Below are positions 24,240 to 34,055 of a DNA stretch of 64,000 bases, one piece after another. Within the stretch, counting starts at the first letter, position 1, and every line of letters begins with the position of its first letter. Source of the DNA: an uncultured Bacteroidales bacterium (GTDB lineage Bacteria; Bacteroidota; Bacteroidia; Bacteroidales; Paludibacteraceae). Under the pieces are notes generated by a model. It did no database searches. It was not told where the DNA came from and worked only from the letters and a program-made list of their open reading frames with translations. The stretch spans positions 1 to 64,000 of the forward strand of contig CAKUUM010000006.1 in NCBI GenBank assembly GCA_934692905.1, read 5' to 3'. The translations under genes and the position numbers were made by a program.

Positions 24240-25910
24240 TCAATTTTTAATATTAGGGTTATACGTTGATTCTGATGAAGGAATCGTAAAGTTGAAATTA
24301 CTCATCTCAGGTTTTACTTCAGCCCCATCAGCAGAAGAATGGTTGCCGCCACGCTTACGTGCAGTTGCTGATGTCAACTGCGGAACCAAACGGCGGAAAG
24401 TCTGCAAACCATAGCCCTCACCCCACATTTCTATGCGCCAGTTGTATTCCAAAGCATTCAAGATGGCAGACTGAGATGTCAACCCTGCCTTATACGCTGC
24501 ATAATCTGATGCTGCATCAGGATACTTATCGTTCAAACGTTGGTCTGTTATCGTAGTCAAGAAACCGACAGCGGCATCCAGTGAGTCAATGGCACAGCAA
24601 GCTTCAGCAGCAATCAAGTACATACTTTCTATACGCATCAAGATATTGTCACTCAACCACTCACGGTCAATGTCATCCGTGTTGGTAGATGTAGGAGAGG
24701 CTGCAGAAAAGAACTTACCATCGGGGCAACCTTTGAATTTTGCTTTTACTTTTCCGTCGTTGAACCAGCGCTTACGTCCGTCCCATGCTGAAATTTGCCC
24801 TTCCAAGTTGTCATCAATCACTTTGGTGTCACCAGCCCAAGCATAACTATAGGAGTGAATATCCATTTGTCCGAACCATGAACGCAGACCACCGGTAGTC
24901 TCTGTTACCACATGCTGTCCCCATATCCAACTGGCGTTGTCCACACTATTAAAGCCCGTACTGTACAGTTTGTCGTTCATAATAATGCTGTATTCTCCGC
25001 TTTGGATAACATCATTGGCATAAGAATATGCCTTACGATTGTAGTCCATAGCCGTAGCCATATCAATGGACTTATAATATGGAGCCGCGTTCAGATATGC
25101 ATAAGCCAACAGACCACGAGCCACATTGATATCCATACTCAACTTACTATGCCGTTTGAACTCACCTCCATCATTAATGGAATCTTTATAGTAAGCACCG
25201 AACAGGTCGAATATGTCAATAGATTTCTTCAAATCATTGAATGCACGATTATACACAGCCGCACTTGTGGATAGGGGTTGCGGATTTTCATAATTATTTT
25301 CCGTATAAATAGGAACACAAAGATAAGACTCAATCGTCTTGCCTCGCATATAATCACAGGTCTCTACCGGCGTGTACAGGCGTGCCAAACTACTATAGCA
25401 ATAGCCACGCATAGCAAGTGCCTGAGCCAAATACAGAGCATAAGTAGTCTCTTCGGAAGAATACTTGTAAGCACAAGTAGGACTCGGATAACCATATTGT
25501 GCAATCAAGTCAGACAAACTACTACTACTCTCAATACTGAAAATGGTACTATTGATATCAGACAGCATCTTATAATAGAATGTCCAAATAGTTCCTGTAC
25601 GAGAATACGTAAGCATCTGCTCGTCCTTATACAACCAGCCATACGTTTTATCTGTTACGGCAATGTCGCCACATAGGATGTCACCCCACAAGTCAATACT
25701 GCGCTGTCCGAACTCATCGTGATCGCTGGAGTTCATAGTGTAGATTCGCGTGTACAAACCTTGCATAGCCCCTTCCAACTTGTCGGTACCCAATGCATCG
25801 TACTTCTCTTGGCTAATGCTGCCACCATCATATTGGCGATCCAACCAACTATCACTGCATCCCACTAATGCCAAAGATGCAAAGAACAGAACTACTATAT
25901 TTTTTTTCAT
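24240..25910 (-). CDS. SusD/RagB-family nutrient-binding lipoprotein
   Basis: A 556-residue outer-membrane lipoprotein. Signal MKKNIVVLFFASLALVGCSD gives Cys18. The SusD fold is indicated by the N-terminal DSWLDRQYDGGSISQEKYDA, a TPR-like helical region (LYLAQALAMRGYCYSSLARL near 190) and the C-terminal ILNALEYNWRIEMWGEGYGL with WGEG before QTFRRL. SusD caps the SusC transporter and binds the oligomeric substrate. The start at 25910 gives a correct lipoprotein signal; the frame runs 18 codons further upstream. It lies 43 bp after susC. The substrate cannot be told from sequence. Nearby secreted proteases make peptides one possibility (inference). Confidence 0.92.
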   Translation of the reverse strand: MKKNIVVLFFASLALVGCSDSWLDRQYDGGSISQEKYDALGTDKLEGAMQGLYTRIYTMNSSDHDEFGQRSIDLWGDILCGDIAVTDKTYGWLYKDEQMLTYSRTGTIWTFYYKMLSDINSTIFSIESSSSLSDLIAQYGYPSPTCAYKYSSEETTYALYLAQALAMRGYCYSSLARLYTPVETCDYMRGKTIESYLCVPIYTENNYENPQPLSTSAAVYNRAFNDLKKSIDIFDLFGAYYKDSINDGGEFKRHSKLSMDINVARGLLAYAYLNAAPYYKSIDMATAMDYNRKAYSYANDVIQSGEYSIIMNDKLYSTGFNSVDNASWIWGQHVVTETTGGLRSWFGQMDIHSYSYAWAGDTKVIDDNLEGQISAWDGRKRWFNDGKVKAKFKGCPDGKFFSAASPTSTNTDDIDREWLSDNILMRIESMYLIAAEACCAIDSLDAAVGFLTTITDQRLNDKYPDAASDYAAYKAGLTSQSAILNALEYNWRIEMWGEGYGLQTFRRLVPQLTSATARKRGGNHSSADGAEVKPEMSNFNFTIPSSESTYNPNIKN

Positions 25911-25953
25911 ATTATTTTCCCTTTCTTTTAGATGTTCCATTATCAAACATTCA

Positions 25954-28900
25954 TTAGAATACAATTTTTACGCCACCAACTACAGTAGAGAGCGGAGTGT
26001 ACTGATACGAACTCGAACTACCCGTAGCACTAACGGTTGGGTTGTAACCTTTTCGCGCTGCCAAGAGGGCCAAGTTGTCTCCCTGCACATAGAGTTCCAA
26101 GCGTTTAACTTTTATTTTATCCAACAGTTTCTTCGGGAACGTATATCCCAAACGGACATTGTTCAATGCCAAATAAGAGTTGCTGGTCAAGAAACGGTCA
26201 GAAGAACTTGCTGAATACGAATCTCCACCATTGTTCAGACGAGGAATATTGGTATCTGTATTATTCTCTGTCCACGCATTACGCATATCCACGTGCCAGT
26301 TGTAGTTACCGATACGATTATTACCCATTAACTGCATATAGGTGTAGTCCATACCGTAACCACCAATACGGTAACTGCAAGTTGCACTCAACGTGACACC
26401 ATAGACTTCTAAGTCAAAGCCGAAACCACCTTCCAGATCAGGTTCTGCCTTTTTTCCAATGAAATCAGCACCACAATAGTTGTATTGCGTAGTATGTACT
26501 GTATCTATTTGAGCATTCGGGTGGTTCAAACGATAGTCATTCACGTCTGAAATATGATTCCTCTGCCCCGTCACTCCATCTTCAATCAGTGATGCATTTA
26601 AAGAACCAAATTCTCCCTTATCTGCATCGTAATAACCAACATATTCAGCCTCGCCTTTCTCATTCACTCCTACATATTGTACCATCCTATAATCGTACAT
26701 ACCATGCCCAACAACGAGACCACCATTGGTTGTCATTTCACTTTCTATACCATCCTCATCGATGTTCTTAGGCAAGGCGAGTACCTTGTTGCGGTAGAAA
26801 CCACCATTCATACGAATATCAAGACGTACATTGCGTGTCTCTACTGCATGTACATTCAATTGAAACTCAATACCTTGATTGGATATCTTACCATCGTTCA
26901 CATAACGTGCTGAGTAACCCAACGAGGGAGCTACGTACAACGGCATCAAACAATTGCTAGTCACCTTATAATAGTAATCCAACTCTACGTCCAAATACTT
27001 CATAATAGAGAACTCCAAGCCAACATCATAGATACTAGTACTCTCCCATGTCAAATCAGGTGTTCCCACAGAAGAACGAACATAACCTATCAAGCCATCA
27101 GAATAACGTATATCATACATATTGTGATAAGCATCAGAACCAATAGATTGGTTACCAAGCATACCCCAACTGAAACGCAACTTACCATCTTTCAGTACAT
27201 CGGATGCCGGTTGCATAAAGTCTTCATTAGTGAACTTCCACGCTAAGCCGACCGAACCGAAATGCCCCCAACGGCGTCCTTTGGCAAAGTTGCTGGAGCC
27301 ATCAGCACGGTAGTTGCCCGTGAAACCATAGCGGTCATGATACCAATACGATGCTTGCATCAAGTAACTATCCAATGCACGCTGGGAGGTGTAGGACGAC
27401 ATATAACTATTTTGCACAGCATTACCCCACTCAAGACTGTTAGGATCACTGATACGATTCTTTTGTCCATACATCACCGAACTGGTGGCGAGAGAAGTCT
27501 CGTGCCCTGCCAATACATCAATCACATGGTCACCTATTGTGGTATTATATTTCAGCAATTGTTTAGCCTCTATCATGAGATAGTTTTGTTGTGCCTTGTA
27601 GATACGACCGATACCTGCGGCATCACCATAGTACTTATTTGTTAACTTACCGGTGTTCGCGCCTAAATACTGTGCACCGACCAATAATTCCAATTTCAGT
27701 CCCTTATACAACTTGAAATCCAAGCCTCCTGATACAGACACATTGTGAGCCTTGGTGTTTTGCTTGTCGTACCGCAACGCACCTGCGGGATTGATACCAG
27801 AACCGAAACCACGTCCTGAACCTTCGCGCATACCATAATCATATGCGTAGTCTCCCGTCTTGGCATCAACGATTCGATTACCATTCTCATCGTACATAAA
27901 TACAGGATAGATTGGAGGAATGCCATTCACATAGGCAAAACCGTTGTTCATATTGCTACCCTGTCCAGGATTATTGAGATTAGAATAGGTATATGCCATA
28001 TTCAAAGACCCCTTCAGCCATTTTTTAGCATTATACTCTATATTGCCACGAACCGTAAAACGGTCATAGTCAGAGCCAATATAGTAACCCTCATCTTTGA
28101 GATAACCATAACTGGTGTAGTAGTTTACTTTCTCATTACCACCAGAAATCTTAACTGTAGCATTAGCCTTTTGCCCTACACGGAAGATACTATTCTCCCA
28201 ACTCTCCATCTGCTGATAGGCAGGCAAAAGCCCTACACCATCTTGCACTTTTCCCGTAACAGGGTTAATCAAGTTTGTACCCGTCTGTCCCCACAAGTTA
28301 TAATCAACAGGAAGCCCCTTGCCTGTAGCACTAAACAACTGGTTTGCAGCATTTACACCACGATTGAAACTATCATTGGGATCATCCTTATCCTTGGCTT
28401 GCGCATTGTACAAACTCAACCATGCCATCTCAATGTATTCGTTGGGGTCTGTAATAACTTCATACATAGGGAGCAAGTGCATATTGGCACCATATTTCAC
28501 ATCCACCTCAATCTTGCCCTCCTCATTAGAAGAACCTTTCTTGGTTGTAATAACAATAACACCATTAGCACCACGGCTACCATACAACGAAGTGGCGGTA
28601 GCGTCCTTCAAAATGGTGGTCGAAGCTATATCACCAGGATCTATAGATGAAATATCGCCATCGTAGGTAACACCATCCACCACATACAAAGGAGCCGTAG
28701 AGGCATTAATAGAGCCAATACCACGAATACGAATAGTAGCATTGGAACCTGGCTGACCTGATGTATTGATGACTTGCACACCTGCTACCTCACCTGCAAG
28801 TGCCTTAGATATCTCCGTAGGACTCTTCTTCTCAATGTTTTCGGCATTTACGGCTTGTGCGGAACCTGCGAAACTACCTTTGGTAACATTACCATAACCG

Positions 28901-29208
28901 GTAACCACCACCTCCTGAATCATCTCAGTAACTTCACGAAGGGTAATTCGCATATTCTTTGCAATTTCCACTTCCTGTGTCTGCATACCTACGAAACTGA
29001 CAGTAAGCGTGGTAGCATCATCAGGCACGGACAATGCAAACTCTCCGTCGTAGTCAGAGATGGTACCCGTGGTGGTGCCTTTTACCTGCACACTGGCACC
29101 GATAATGGGTTCGCCTTTCTCATCGACGACCACACCGCTAATCTGCTTCTCAGCCATGATTCCAAGGCTGACCAAGCATAGCGCCAAAAGCATAAAGATT
29201 TTTTTCAT
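25954..29208 (-). CDS. SusC/RagA-family TonB-dependent outer-membrane transporter
   Basis: The 1084-residue protein has a signal peptide (to LGIMA). A carboxypeptidase-D-like domain follows (residues 22-105: ISGVVVDEKGEPIIGASVQV), then a plug with VVVTGYGNVTKG, the SusC signature ATSLYGSRGANGVIVITTKK, and a beta-barrel ending in an aromatic-rich strand (VVGGVKIVF). It imports SusD-captured oligomers into the periplasm using TonB energy. A promoter is at 29357-29388. The locus is susC, susD and Big_2 lipoprotein, with no sigma/anti-sigma pair and no hybrid two-component gene alongside. Regulation is therefore unclear from this window. Confidence 0.95.
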   Translation of the reverse strand: MKKIFMLLALCLVSLGIMAEKQISGVVVDEKGEPIIGASVQVKGTTTGTISDYDGEFALSVPDDATTLTVSFVGMQTQEVEIAKNMRITLREVTEMIQEVVVTGYGNVTKGSFAGSAQAVNAENIEKKSPTEISKALAGEVAGVQVINTSGQPGSNATIRIRGIGSINASTAPLYVVDGVTYDGDISSIDPGDIASTTILKDATATSLYGSRGANGVIVITTKKGSSNEEGKIEVDVKYGANMHLLPMYEVITDPNEYIEMAWLSLYNAQAKDKDDPNDSFNRGVNAANQLFSATGKGLPVDYNLWGQTGTNLINPVTGKVQDGVGLLPAYQQMESWENSIFRVGQKANATVKISGGNEKVNYYTSYGYLKDEGYYIGSDYDRFTVRGNIEYNAKKWLKGSLNMAYTYSNLNNPGQGSNMNNGFAYVNGIPPIYPVFMYDENGNRIVDAKTGDYAYDYGMREGSGRGFGSGINPAGALRYDKQNTKAHNVSVSGGLDFKLYKGLKLELLVGAQYLGANTGKLTNKYYGDAAGIGRIYKAQQNYLMIEAKQLLKYNTTIGDHVIDVLAGHETSLATSSVMYGQKNRISDPNSLEWGNAVQNSYMSSYTSQRALDSYLMQASYWYHDRYGFTGNYRADGSSNFAKGRRWGHFGSVGLAWKFTNEDFMQPASDVLKDGKLRFSWGMLGNQSIGSDAYHNMYDIRYSDGLIGYVRSSVGTPDLTWESTSIYDVGLEFSIMKYLDVELDYYYKVTSNCLMPLYVAPSLGYSARYVNDGKISNQGIEFQLNVHAVETRNVRLDIRMNGGFYRNKVLALPKNIDEDGIESEMTTNGGLVVGHGMYDYRMVQYVGVNEKGEAEYVGYYDADKGEFGSLNASLIEDGVTGQRNHISDVNDYRLNHPNAQIDTVHTTQYNYCGADFIGKKAEPDLEGGFGFDLEVYGVTLSATCSYRIGGYGMDYTYMQLMGNNRIGNYNWHVDMRNAWTENNTDTNIPRLNNGGDSYSASSSDRFLTSNSYLALNNVRLGYTFPKKLLDKIKVKRLELYVQGDNLALLAARKGYNPTVSATGSSSSYQYTPLSTVVGGVKIVF

Positions 29209-29356
29209 TCGTTTTTTATTTTTGTATTAGTTCTACATTAAGTTAAGTTCAACTCACTTGGTTTTCACAACCTTATTCGCTCAACTACGGCTTTTCCTAT
29301 AGCAAAATGCTACTTCCTATTTCGTAAAATCCAGTAGCCCACAATAGAAAAAGTGC

Positions 29357-29388
29357 GCAAAGGTAATGAATAAAATCGACACATACAA
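29357..29388 (-). promoter_or_regulatory. Promoter of the susCD operon
   Basis: Minus-strand -7 TACCTTTGC (29357-29365) and -33 TTG (29386-29388), 20 nt apart. The initial transcribed bases (GCACTTTTTC) resemble those at rpmH and rpsF. The leader is about 140 nt. Confidence 0.8.
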
Positions 29389-29461
29389 GAAGCAGTGCGA
29401 TTTTATAGCGTTTTTTGTGCTTTTTCGGATAAAATGTATGTTACGACCGAATTATTCGTAA

Positions 29462-30703
29462 CTAATCGTACTGTAAAATAGAAATGTTATTGTCATTATA
29501 TTCGCCAATTGCCGTTTCTTGCAGCATAATGGGTGTGATTTGTGATATTTGATGGAAAGTTTCTTGCCACAGTGGTGCGCGATGGTAATAGAGCATTTGT
29601 TTGCCCATGGAAAGGGCGTTATTCTCCTGATTCTCTGCCGAGATAGCCATTTGACCCTGTAGTTGCTGCAAGGCACGGTGGAACTGCAAGGTAGTGAGCG
29701 GGGTGTCGCGGAGATGCTTCAACTCTTTCATACACAAGTCAATACACTCGTCTTTGTGTTGGGGTTCGCACGCCAGATATATGCTCCAGTAACCCGTGTC
29801 GCTCAGCGGGGTGTACTGCGACTCAATGGTATATACCAATCCCCGTTGCTCACGCAGACTGAGATTGAGGCGGCTGGACAGGCTGCCGCCACCGAGGATG
29901 TTGTTGAGCAGGTACATAGCGAGTTGACGAGGGTGCCCTATCGCGTACGCGCGCGCGCCTATCATAACGTGAGCCTGATGGGTATGGCGGCGGTATGTGA
30001 CGGTGGCAGGTTCGGAGTTTTCCTTGAATCCACTCGGTAAGGTCCCGATAAGGTCAGGGAAGATGGTAGGCAGGTTGCCCAGTTCCTTTTCTGCAAATGC
30101 GACCACTTGTTTGGAAGGAATGTCGCCCAATACGAACAAGACCATGCGTTCGGGGCGATAGTACGTCTGCATCCATGCGAGGGGTGCAGCGGGAGACTTG
30201 GCGATGTGGCGCAGCGTCTTTTTGGTTCCGAGAATGGGCATGGCGAGGGGATGTCCGCGAAAGATGAGGTTCTCAAAGTCGTCGTAGATGAGTTCGCTGG
30301 GGGAGTCGTTGTAACTCTCTATCTCGTCGTAGATGACGGTGAGTTCCTTGTCGGTCTCGTGCTTGGGGAAGGTCGGGTGAAGCACCATATCGGCGATGAG
30401 GTGGAGTGTGGCACGCCAATGCCCACGTAGCGTGGCGGCATAGAAAGTGGTCTCCTCTTTGGTGGTATAGGCATTGATTTCGCCACCTATTCCCTCTATG
30501 CGGTTGATGATTTGGCGGGCGGTGTAGTGCTCGGTGCCTTTGAAGACACAATGCTCGATATAGTGGGCGATGCCGTTCTGCCCGGGCTGCTCGTGGCGGG
30601 TGCCTGCGCCGACCATAATGCCGACGTAGGCTACCTCCGACGGCAGCGGGCGGTGTACTATCTGTACGCCGTTGGGAAGAGTATGGTAGAATGTTTCTGT
30701 CAT
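29462..30703 (-). CDS. M16-family zinc peptidase (insulinase-like)
   Basis: The 413-residue product starts MTETFYHTLPNGVQIVHR. It has the inverted zinc motif HYIEH (His47, Glu50, His51) in NGIAHYIEHCVFKGTEHYTA. The downstream Glu is in the NAYTTKEETTFYAATL region near 90-105. The C-terminal half (LLNNILGGGSLSSRLNLSLR and REQRGLVYTIES) is the second M16 domain. It probably works in the periplasm or cytoplasm on peptides. No signal peptide is seen from this start. The frame upstream of 30703 is open but encodes only spacer-like hydrophobic sequence. A promoter at 30740-30771 fits the chosen start. Confidence 0.9.
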   Translation of the reverse strand: MTETFYHTLPNGVQIVHRPLPSEVAYVGIMVGAGTRHEQPGQNGIAHYIEHCVFKGTEHYTARQIINRIEGIGGEINAYTTKEETTFYAATLRGHWRATLHLIADMVLHPTFPKHETDKELTVIYDEIESYNDSPSELIYDDFENLIFRGHPLAMPILGTKKTLRHIAKSPAAPLAWMQTYYRPERMVLFVLGDIPSKQVVAFAEKELGNLPTIFPDLIGTLPSGFKENSEPATVTYRRHTHQAHVMIGARAYAIGHPRQLAMYLLNNILGGGSLSSRLNLSLREQRGLVYTIESQYTPLSDTGYWSIYLACEPQHKDECIDLCMKELKHLRDTPLTTLQFHRALQQLQGQMAISAENQENNALSMGKQMLYYHRAPLWQETFHQISQITPIMLQETAIGEYNDNNISILQYD

Positions 30704-30739
30704 AAAAACAACTCTTAAGGCGGGATTGCCAAGGAGTGT

Positions 30740-30771
30740 GCAAAAGTACAACAAATTTGAGATATGTACAA
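30740..30771 (-). promoter_or_regulatory. Promoter of the M16 peptidase gene
   Basis: Minus-strand -7 TACTTTTGC (30740-30748) and -33 TTG (30769-30771), 20 nt apart. Confidence 0.75.
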
Positions 30772-31056
30772 GGGGGTAGGTCAACAACAGACAACAACCA
30801 ACCAACAAAAAACTGCACAATATAATAAAACCCAAACCGAGATGACATGCAAAACCTGTACGCAGGCAATATGTCCGCGCAGGAAGAGGGAGGTTTTGGG
30901 ATTGTGCTTATCTATCCATAGGTGAAGTGCGGAGCCATGTACGGTGATTGCCATGGATGCTTTGCCATTGGTCAGTGTTGTCAGGACGATATTGGTACAA
31001 TTCGGGAGCGATGAGGATGGTGTAGTCCGTCAGGTCGTTCAACCTAAGAGATAACT
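30772..31056. other. Spacer without a confident gene; stretches open on both strands
   Basis: Starts with stuttering CAACAACAGACAACAACCAA sequence. The rest has two alternative minus-strand frames (one with APELYQYRPDNTDQWQSIHG, one with VLTTLTNGKASMAITVHGSA) and a short plus-strand frame. None has a good start or a family that I know. It could be a gene remnant or an untranslated RNA. Confidence 0.4.
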
Positions 31057-32496
31057 TTATTTCATCTTGCGCAACAGGATATTCCCTCCTGCATCTACAG
31101 AATCTACAGGAAAAGCCTTGAGATAGTTATCCATTTGGGTATCAAAATAATACTCGTATTCGTATATGCGTGAGAAATGAATAACATAGTCGCATGACTT
31201 TGCTTGTTTCCACGCTTTCTCTTTTGTAATCTCCAACGGACCACAGGCATAACCAACATCCGCCATATTTGCAGGATGTAAATTGCACAGATAATTCAAG
31301 TATTGCAATCCCCCATGCGCTACCCAAACGGTCGCATCCTGCGGTACTAACTCATTGATGCGTTGTGCGATAGCCTTCTGTTCATTTTGCTGACGATTTT
31401 TGATATACCGTTTATAGACCCTATTTCTATAAGTAGAATAAACAGAGAGACTTACCATCAAACCTATTCCCATATACAAGACTATTTTACACCATTTGTT
31501 CATGCTTAGTGTAGAGAGTATCGGAACAAGCAAAACACCAAAAGGAAGCAATAGTTGAAAATAATGCAACCCTCCCTGTACAAAGTAGAACTGCAAAGCA
31601 AAACCTCCTATGCCGAATATGCAAAATAACATTTCTCTCCATTTGTCCTGGCGAATGACAAGCGGAAGCATCAGGAGGGCAACATATACAATTGGTGCTA
31701 TTCGGTTACAAAAATATAACAAGTTGTGTGCTATACAAGACAATTTGCCCGTTAAAGAACAATCCCAACCTGCTAATTCCATAGTTGTTGTACCATAGCC
31801 GTTTAGCAGTATAGACGTAAAAATATTTTTGCCCCATATAAACCAGCATATCATCAATGGTATCACATATCCTATACAGAACATTCCCGCTTTCTTCCAT
31901 CTATTTTGGTCACAGAAAGCCACAATCAGATAGATAACCAACAGGCTATATCCGGCACCGAATTGCTTACATAAAAATGATGCACAGGCAAGTGTGCCAA
32001 TATACAAGAAATGCCATATCGGTTTATCTTTCATTTTCAGTGCCAAGAAAGAGGCACACAGCCCATAAAACAATGTGGGCATCTCGAAGAGCACACAATT
32101 CCCCCATAACCAATGTATGCTCATTAAAAACAACCATGTTGTGAATAATGCGACTTTCTTAGACGCGCCGAACAAACAAGAAATCGCATAGATGAAATAA
32201 GCGCAACCTATTGAGAACAAATAGTGTACCACCAAGTAGAACGGGTAGCAACCATACGGAACATGGAACAACCATTTCAGTGCCACCATCATATAGAACC
32301 ACAATGGCGGGTAATTGAGATGGAGTGTTTTGTAAGGAACATATCCTTCATAAATACGTTCCATTTCTGTCAAGATAATAGCAGAATCCACATCAATTCC
32401 TATACGAAAAGAACCGATAATGGGAATGAGCAGAGAGGTTACTCCTGCAAATAGCAGCAGGTAGCGCAAAACGGTTGTAAATGTTTCTTTTTTCAT
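31057..32496 (-). CDS. Multi-pass membrane glycosyltransferase-like protein (GT-C type)
   Basis: A 479-residue protein with about ten transmembrane helices. A short acidic first loop follows helix 1 (GIDVDSAIILTEMERIYEGY, then TLHLNYPPLWFY). The early D-x-D-like acidic pair and the NYPP motif are typical of polyprenyl-phosphate-dependent GT-C glycosyltransferases, which add sugars outside the inner membrane. The C-terminal 100 residues form a soluble domain. It overlaps the GT2 gene by four bases and forms a trio with gtrA. In such trios the GT2 makes polyprenyl-P-sugar, GtrA flips it and a GT-C enzyme transfers the sugar. The acceptor is unknown. Confidence 0.78.
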   Translation of the reverse strand: MKKETFTTVLRYLLLFAGVTSLLIPIIGSFRIGIDVDSAIILTEMERIYEGYVPYKTLHLNYPPLWFYMMVALKWLFHVPYGCYPFYLVVHYLFSIGCAYFIYAISCLFGASKKVALFTTWLFLMSIHWLWGNCVLFEMPTLFYGLCASFLALKMKDKPIWHFLYIGTLACASFLCKQFGAGYSLLVIYLIVAFCDQNRWKKAGMFCIGYVIPLMICWFIWGKNIFTSILLNGYGTTTMELAGWDCSLTGKLSCIAHNLLYFCNRIAPIVYVALLMLPLVIRQDKWREMLFCIFGIGGFALQFYFVQGGLHYFQLLLPFGVLLVPILSTLSMNKWCKIVLYMGIGLMVSLSVYSTYRNRVYKRYIKNRQQNEQKAIAQRINELVPQDATVWVAHGGLQYLNYLCNLHPANMADVGYACGPLEITKEKAWKQAKSCDYVIHFSRIYEYEYYFDTQMDNYLKAFPVDSVDAGGNILLRKMK

Positions 32497-33212
32497 TTGA
32501 GAGATTTATTGATAGTTCGGAAATCGTGGAGGGCGTGGATGCCGATGCGGAAGATACGCCGCATGTTAATACTATTCACGCCACCCTGGCGGGGACGGAA
32601 GGTGATGGGGTACCATGCAATGCGCTCTTTGCGCTTCACCGCGATGGCTGACACTGCCACATTCGCAAGGAAGAAGTCGTCCGGTATATACCTCAGCACC
32701 TCCTTCAGGCGGGGTACGCTCATCAGTCGGAACGGGGTGTTGGCATCCCGCACCCACACATGGAACATCAGCCACACCACCAGCCGTAAGGTCTTGGTGA
32801 CAAACACACGACTTGCACCATCCTGCCGTCCGCCGCGGGTGCCGATTTGGAAATCGTATTCGTGGCGGTGCTCCCACATCTGCCAGAACTCTTCGGGTAG
32901 CGTTTGTCCATCACTATCCGTCTGAAACACAAAGTCGGCACCATGTTCGATAGCATACCGGTAAAGATACAGGACGGTGGCGCCATGCCCCGAGTTGGGC
33001 TTGTCGATGGGTAGCAGACAGGGATACTGCGGCTGCAACTGCTCCATGATACGGAATGTGTCGTCCTTGCTGCCATCGTTGGCGATGACAAGGCGGGCGG
33101 TATTGCCTTCCGCGCAGATGCGCTCGCAGACGGTATGCCACTGACTGATAACGGTTTGGATATTATCCGCCTCATTGTAGGCGGGCATCACAAGATAGAC
33201 TACGTCTTTCAT
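32493..33212 (-). CDS. Glycosyltransferase family 2 (polyprenyl-phosphate sugar synthase-like)
   Basis: A 239-residue GT-A enzyme: YLVMPAYNEADNIQTVISQW (nucleotide site), LVIANDGSKDDTFRIM, then FVFQTDSDGQTLPEEFWQMW with the DSD metal-binding motif. There is no pair of C-terminal membrane helices like those of GtrB or Dpm-type enzymes, so it is a short soluble form, perhaps membrane-associated through GtrA. It overlaps both neighbours by four bases (ATGA). It probably charges undecaprenyl phosphate with a sugar for the membrane glycosyltransferase (inferred). Confidence 0.88.
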   Translation of the reverse strand: MKDVVYLVMPAYNEADNIQTVISQWHTVCERICAEGNTARLVIANDGSKDDTFRIMEQLQPQYPCLLPIDKPNSGHGATVLYLYRYAIEHGADFVFQTDSDGQTLPEEFWQMWEHRHEYDFQIGTRGGRQDGASRVFVTKTLRLVVWLMFHVWVRDANTPFRLMSVPRLKEVLRYIPDDFFLANVAVSAIAVKRKERIAWYPITFRPRQGGVNSINMRRIFRIGIHALHDFRTINKSLK

Positions 33213-33616
33213 GCTGATTGGGTTTTGAAGGTGATATATTTGTTAAGAAAGAATTGCACAAGGGCGACGATAACAATAGTGAACAGTTTGCAAACCAACG
33301 GGTTAAGACCTGCGAGAGAGACCATGCTATAGAGCAGTCCCTCGCTGAGTGCCAAACCTGTGAGTCCGACTGCATAAAAGATGAGGAAGCGTTGGGTTGG
33401 CTTGTCCTTGACGCGGAAATTGAAGGAGCGGTTGAGGAAGAAACTGCAGAAGATGCCGCAGTGGACACTGAGGATATTTGCCCACAAGTAGGGCATGAGG
33501 TCGAAGTGACACAGAAGGGTGTAGATGCCGAAGTCAAGGGCGGAACAGAAGCCGCCGATGAGTCCGTAGAGGATAAGGTTACGAAACCTAAAATACAGAG
33601 ATACAATGGTTTGCAT
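33209..33616 (-). CDS. GtrA-family membrane protein
   Basis: A 135-residue protein with four hydrophobic helices and the GtrA features YGLIGGFCSALDFGIYTLLC near the start, NRSFNFR in the middle and FFLNKYITFKTQ at the end. GtrA proteins are thought to flip polyprenyl-phosphate-linked sugars across the inner membrane. First gene of the GtrA/GT2/membrane-GT trio. It begins 36 bp after the T tract that ends the candidate structured RNA, with no separate promoter visible. It may therefore depend on readthrough from the RNA promoter. Confidence 0.88.
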   Translation of the reverse strand: MQTIVSLYFRFRNLILYGLIGGFCSALDFGIYTLLCHFDLMPYLWANILSVHCGIFCSFFLNRSFNFRVKDKPTQRFLIFYAVGLTGLALSEGLLYSMVSLAGLNPLVCKLFTIVIVALVQFFLNKYITFKTQSA

Positions 33617-33652
33617 ATATCGTTTTCTATGTTGGAACTATCGGTAACAACA

Positions 33653-34049
33653 TAAAAAAAGCGTGGAAATCGACCGCTGTCGTTCCATGTATAGAGGCTC
33701 TCGCATTGCCTTGCATCTTAGAACAGACAACGCGAAGCCCACGCAGATATAAGCCATGTTAAAACGCCAATCTACACATATCTAGTCATACCCAAACGGG
33801 TACTGCACAGATATGCACACGAAAACAAACGTGCCAAAGCACTCTTGTCACTGCAACAGGTACACGCCTGTTCTTCAAGCAGATTGGCGGAATATACTTA
33901 TATCCCGTAGACGTCAATCGTTGCTATGCTCTGAAGATGCTTGAAATTTGCGAGATTTCTATACATCAGAACAAAGCGTCAATAAACGCCTTTTTATGTA
34001 TATTGTGCGTGTGTTGTTATGTCGTATATGCGGCATAACACGCTCACTC
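33653..34049 (-). ncRNA. Candidate structured non-coding RNA of about 395 nt, family unknown
   Basis: It has its own promoter (34056-34088), dense complementary arms and a terminator-like 3' end. Stems seen: GTTATG/CATAAC (34016-34021/34034-34039); AAAGCGT with ACGC(c)TTT (33973-33993); and a perfect 9-bp long-range helix CGCCAATCT/AGATTGGCG (33765-33773/33881-33889). That helix encloses TACCC/GGGTA (33789-33802), GTGC/GCAC (33831-33842) and AACAGG/CCTGTT (33855-33872). A last stem GCGTGG/CCACGC (33661-33666/33739-33744) contains TGTCGTTC/GAACaGACA and is followed by seven T. I do not see tmRNA, RNase P or SRP RNA motifs. Only short ORFs occur (for example one of 22 codons). It lies upstream of gtrA. 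Confidence 0.65.
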
Positions 34050-34055
34050 ACAAAT

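Noticed and set aside
30704..30835. N-terminal membrane extension of the M16 peptidase
   Set aside because: The extension would read through the predicted promoter and spacer; the family start is at 30703.
30840..31056. Group II intron end or transposase remnant
   Set aside because: The sequence has a weak CCATG/CATGG arm pair and protein-like fragments in two frames, but no intron domain V or transposase motif could be confirmed.
33653..34049. tmRNA, RNase P RNA or SRP RNA
   Set aside because: No alanine-tRNA-like ends or tag peptide frame, no GAGGAAAGTCC-type RNase P core, and no SRP GGAAG tetraloop helix.
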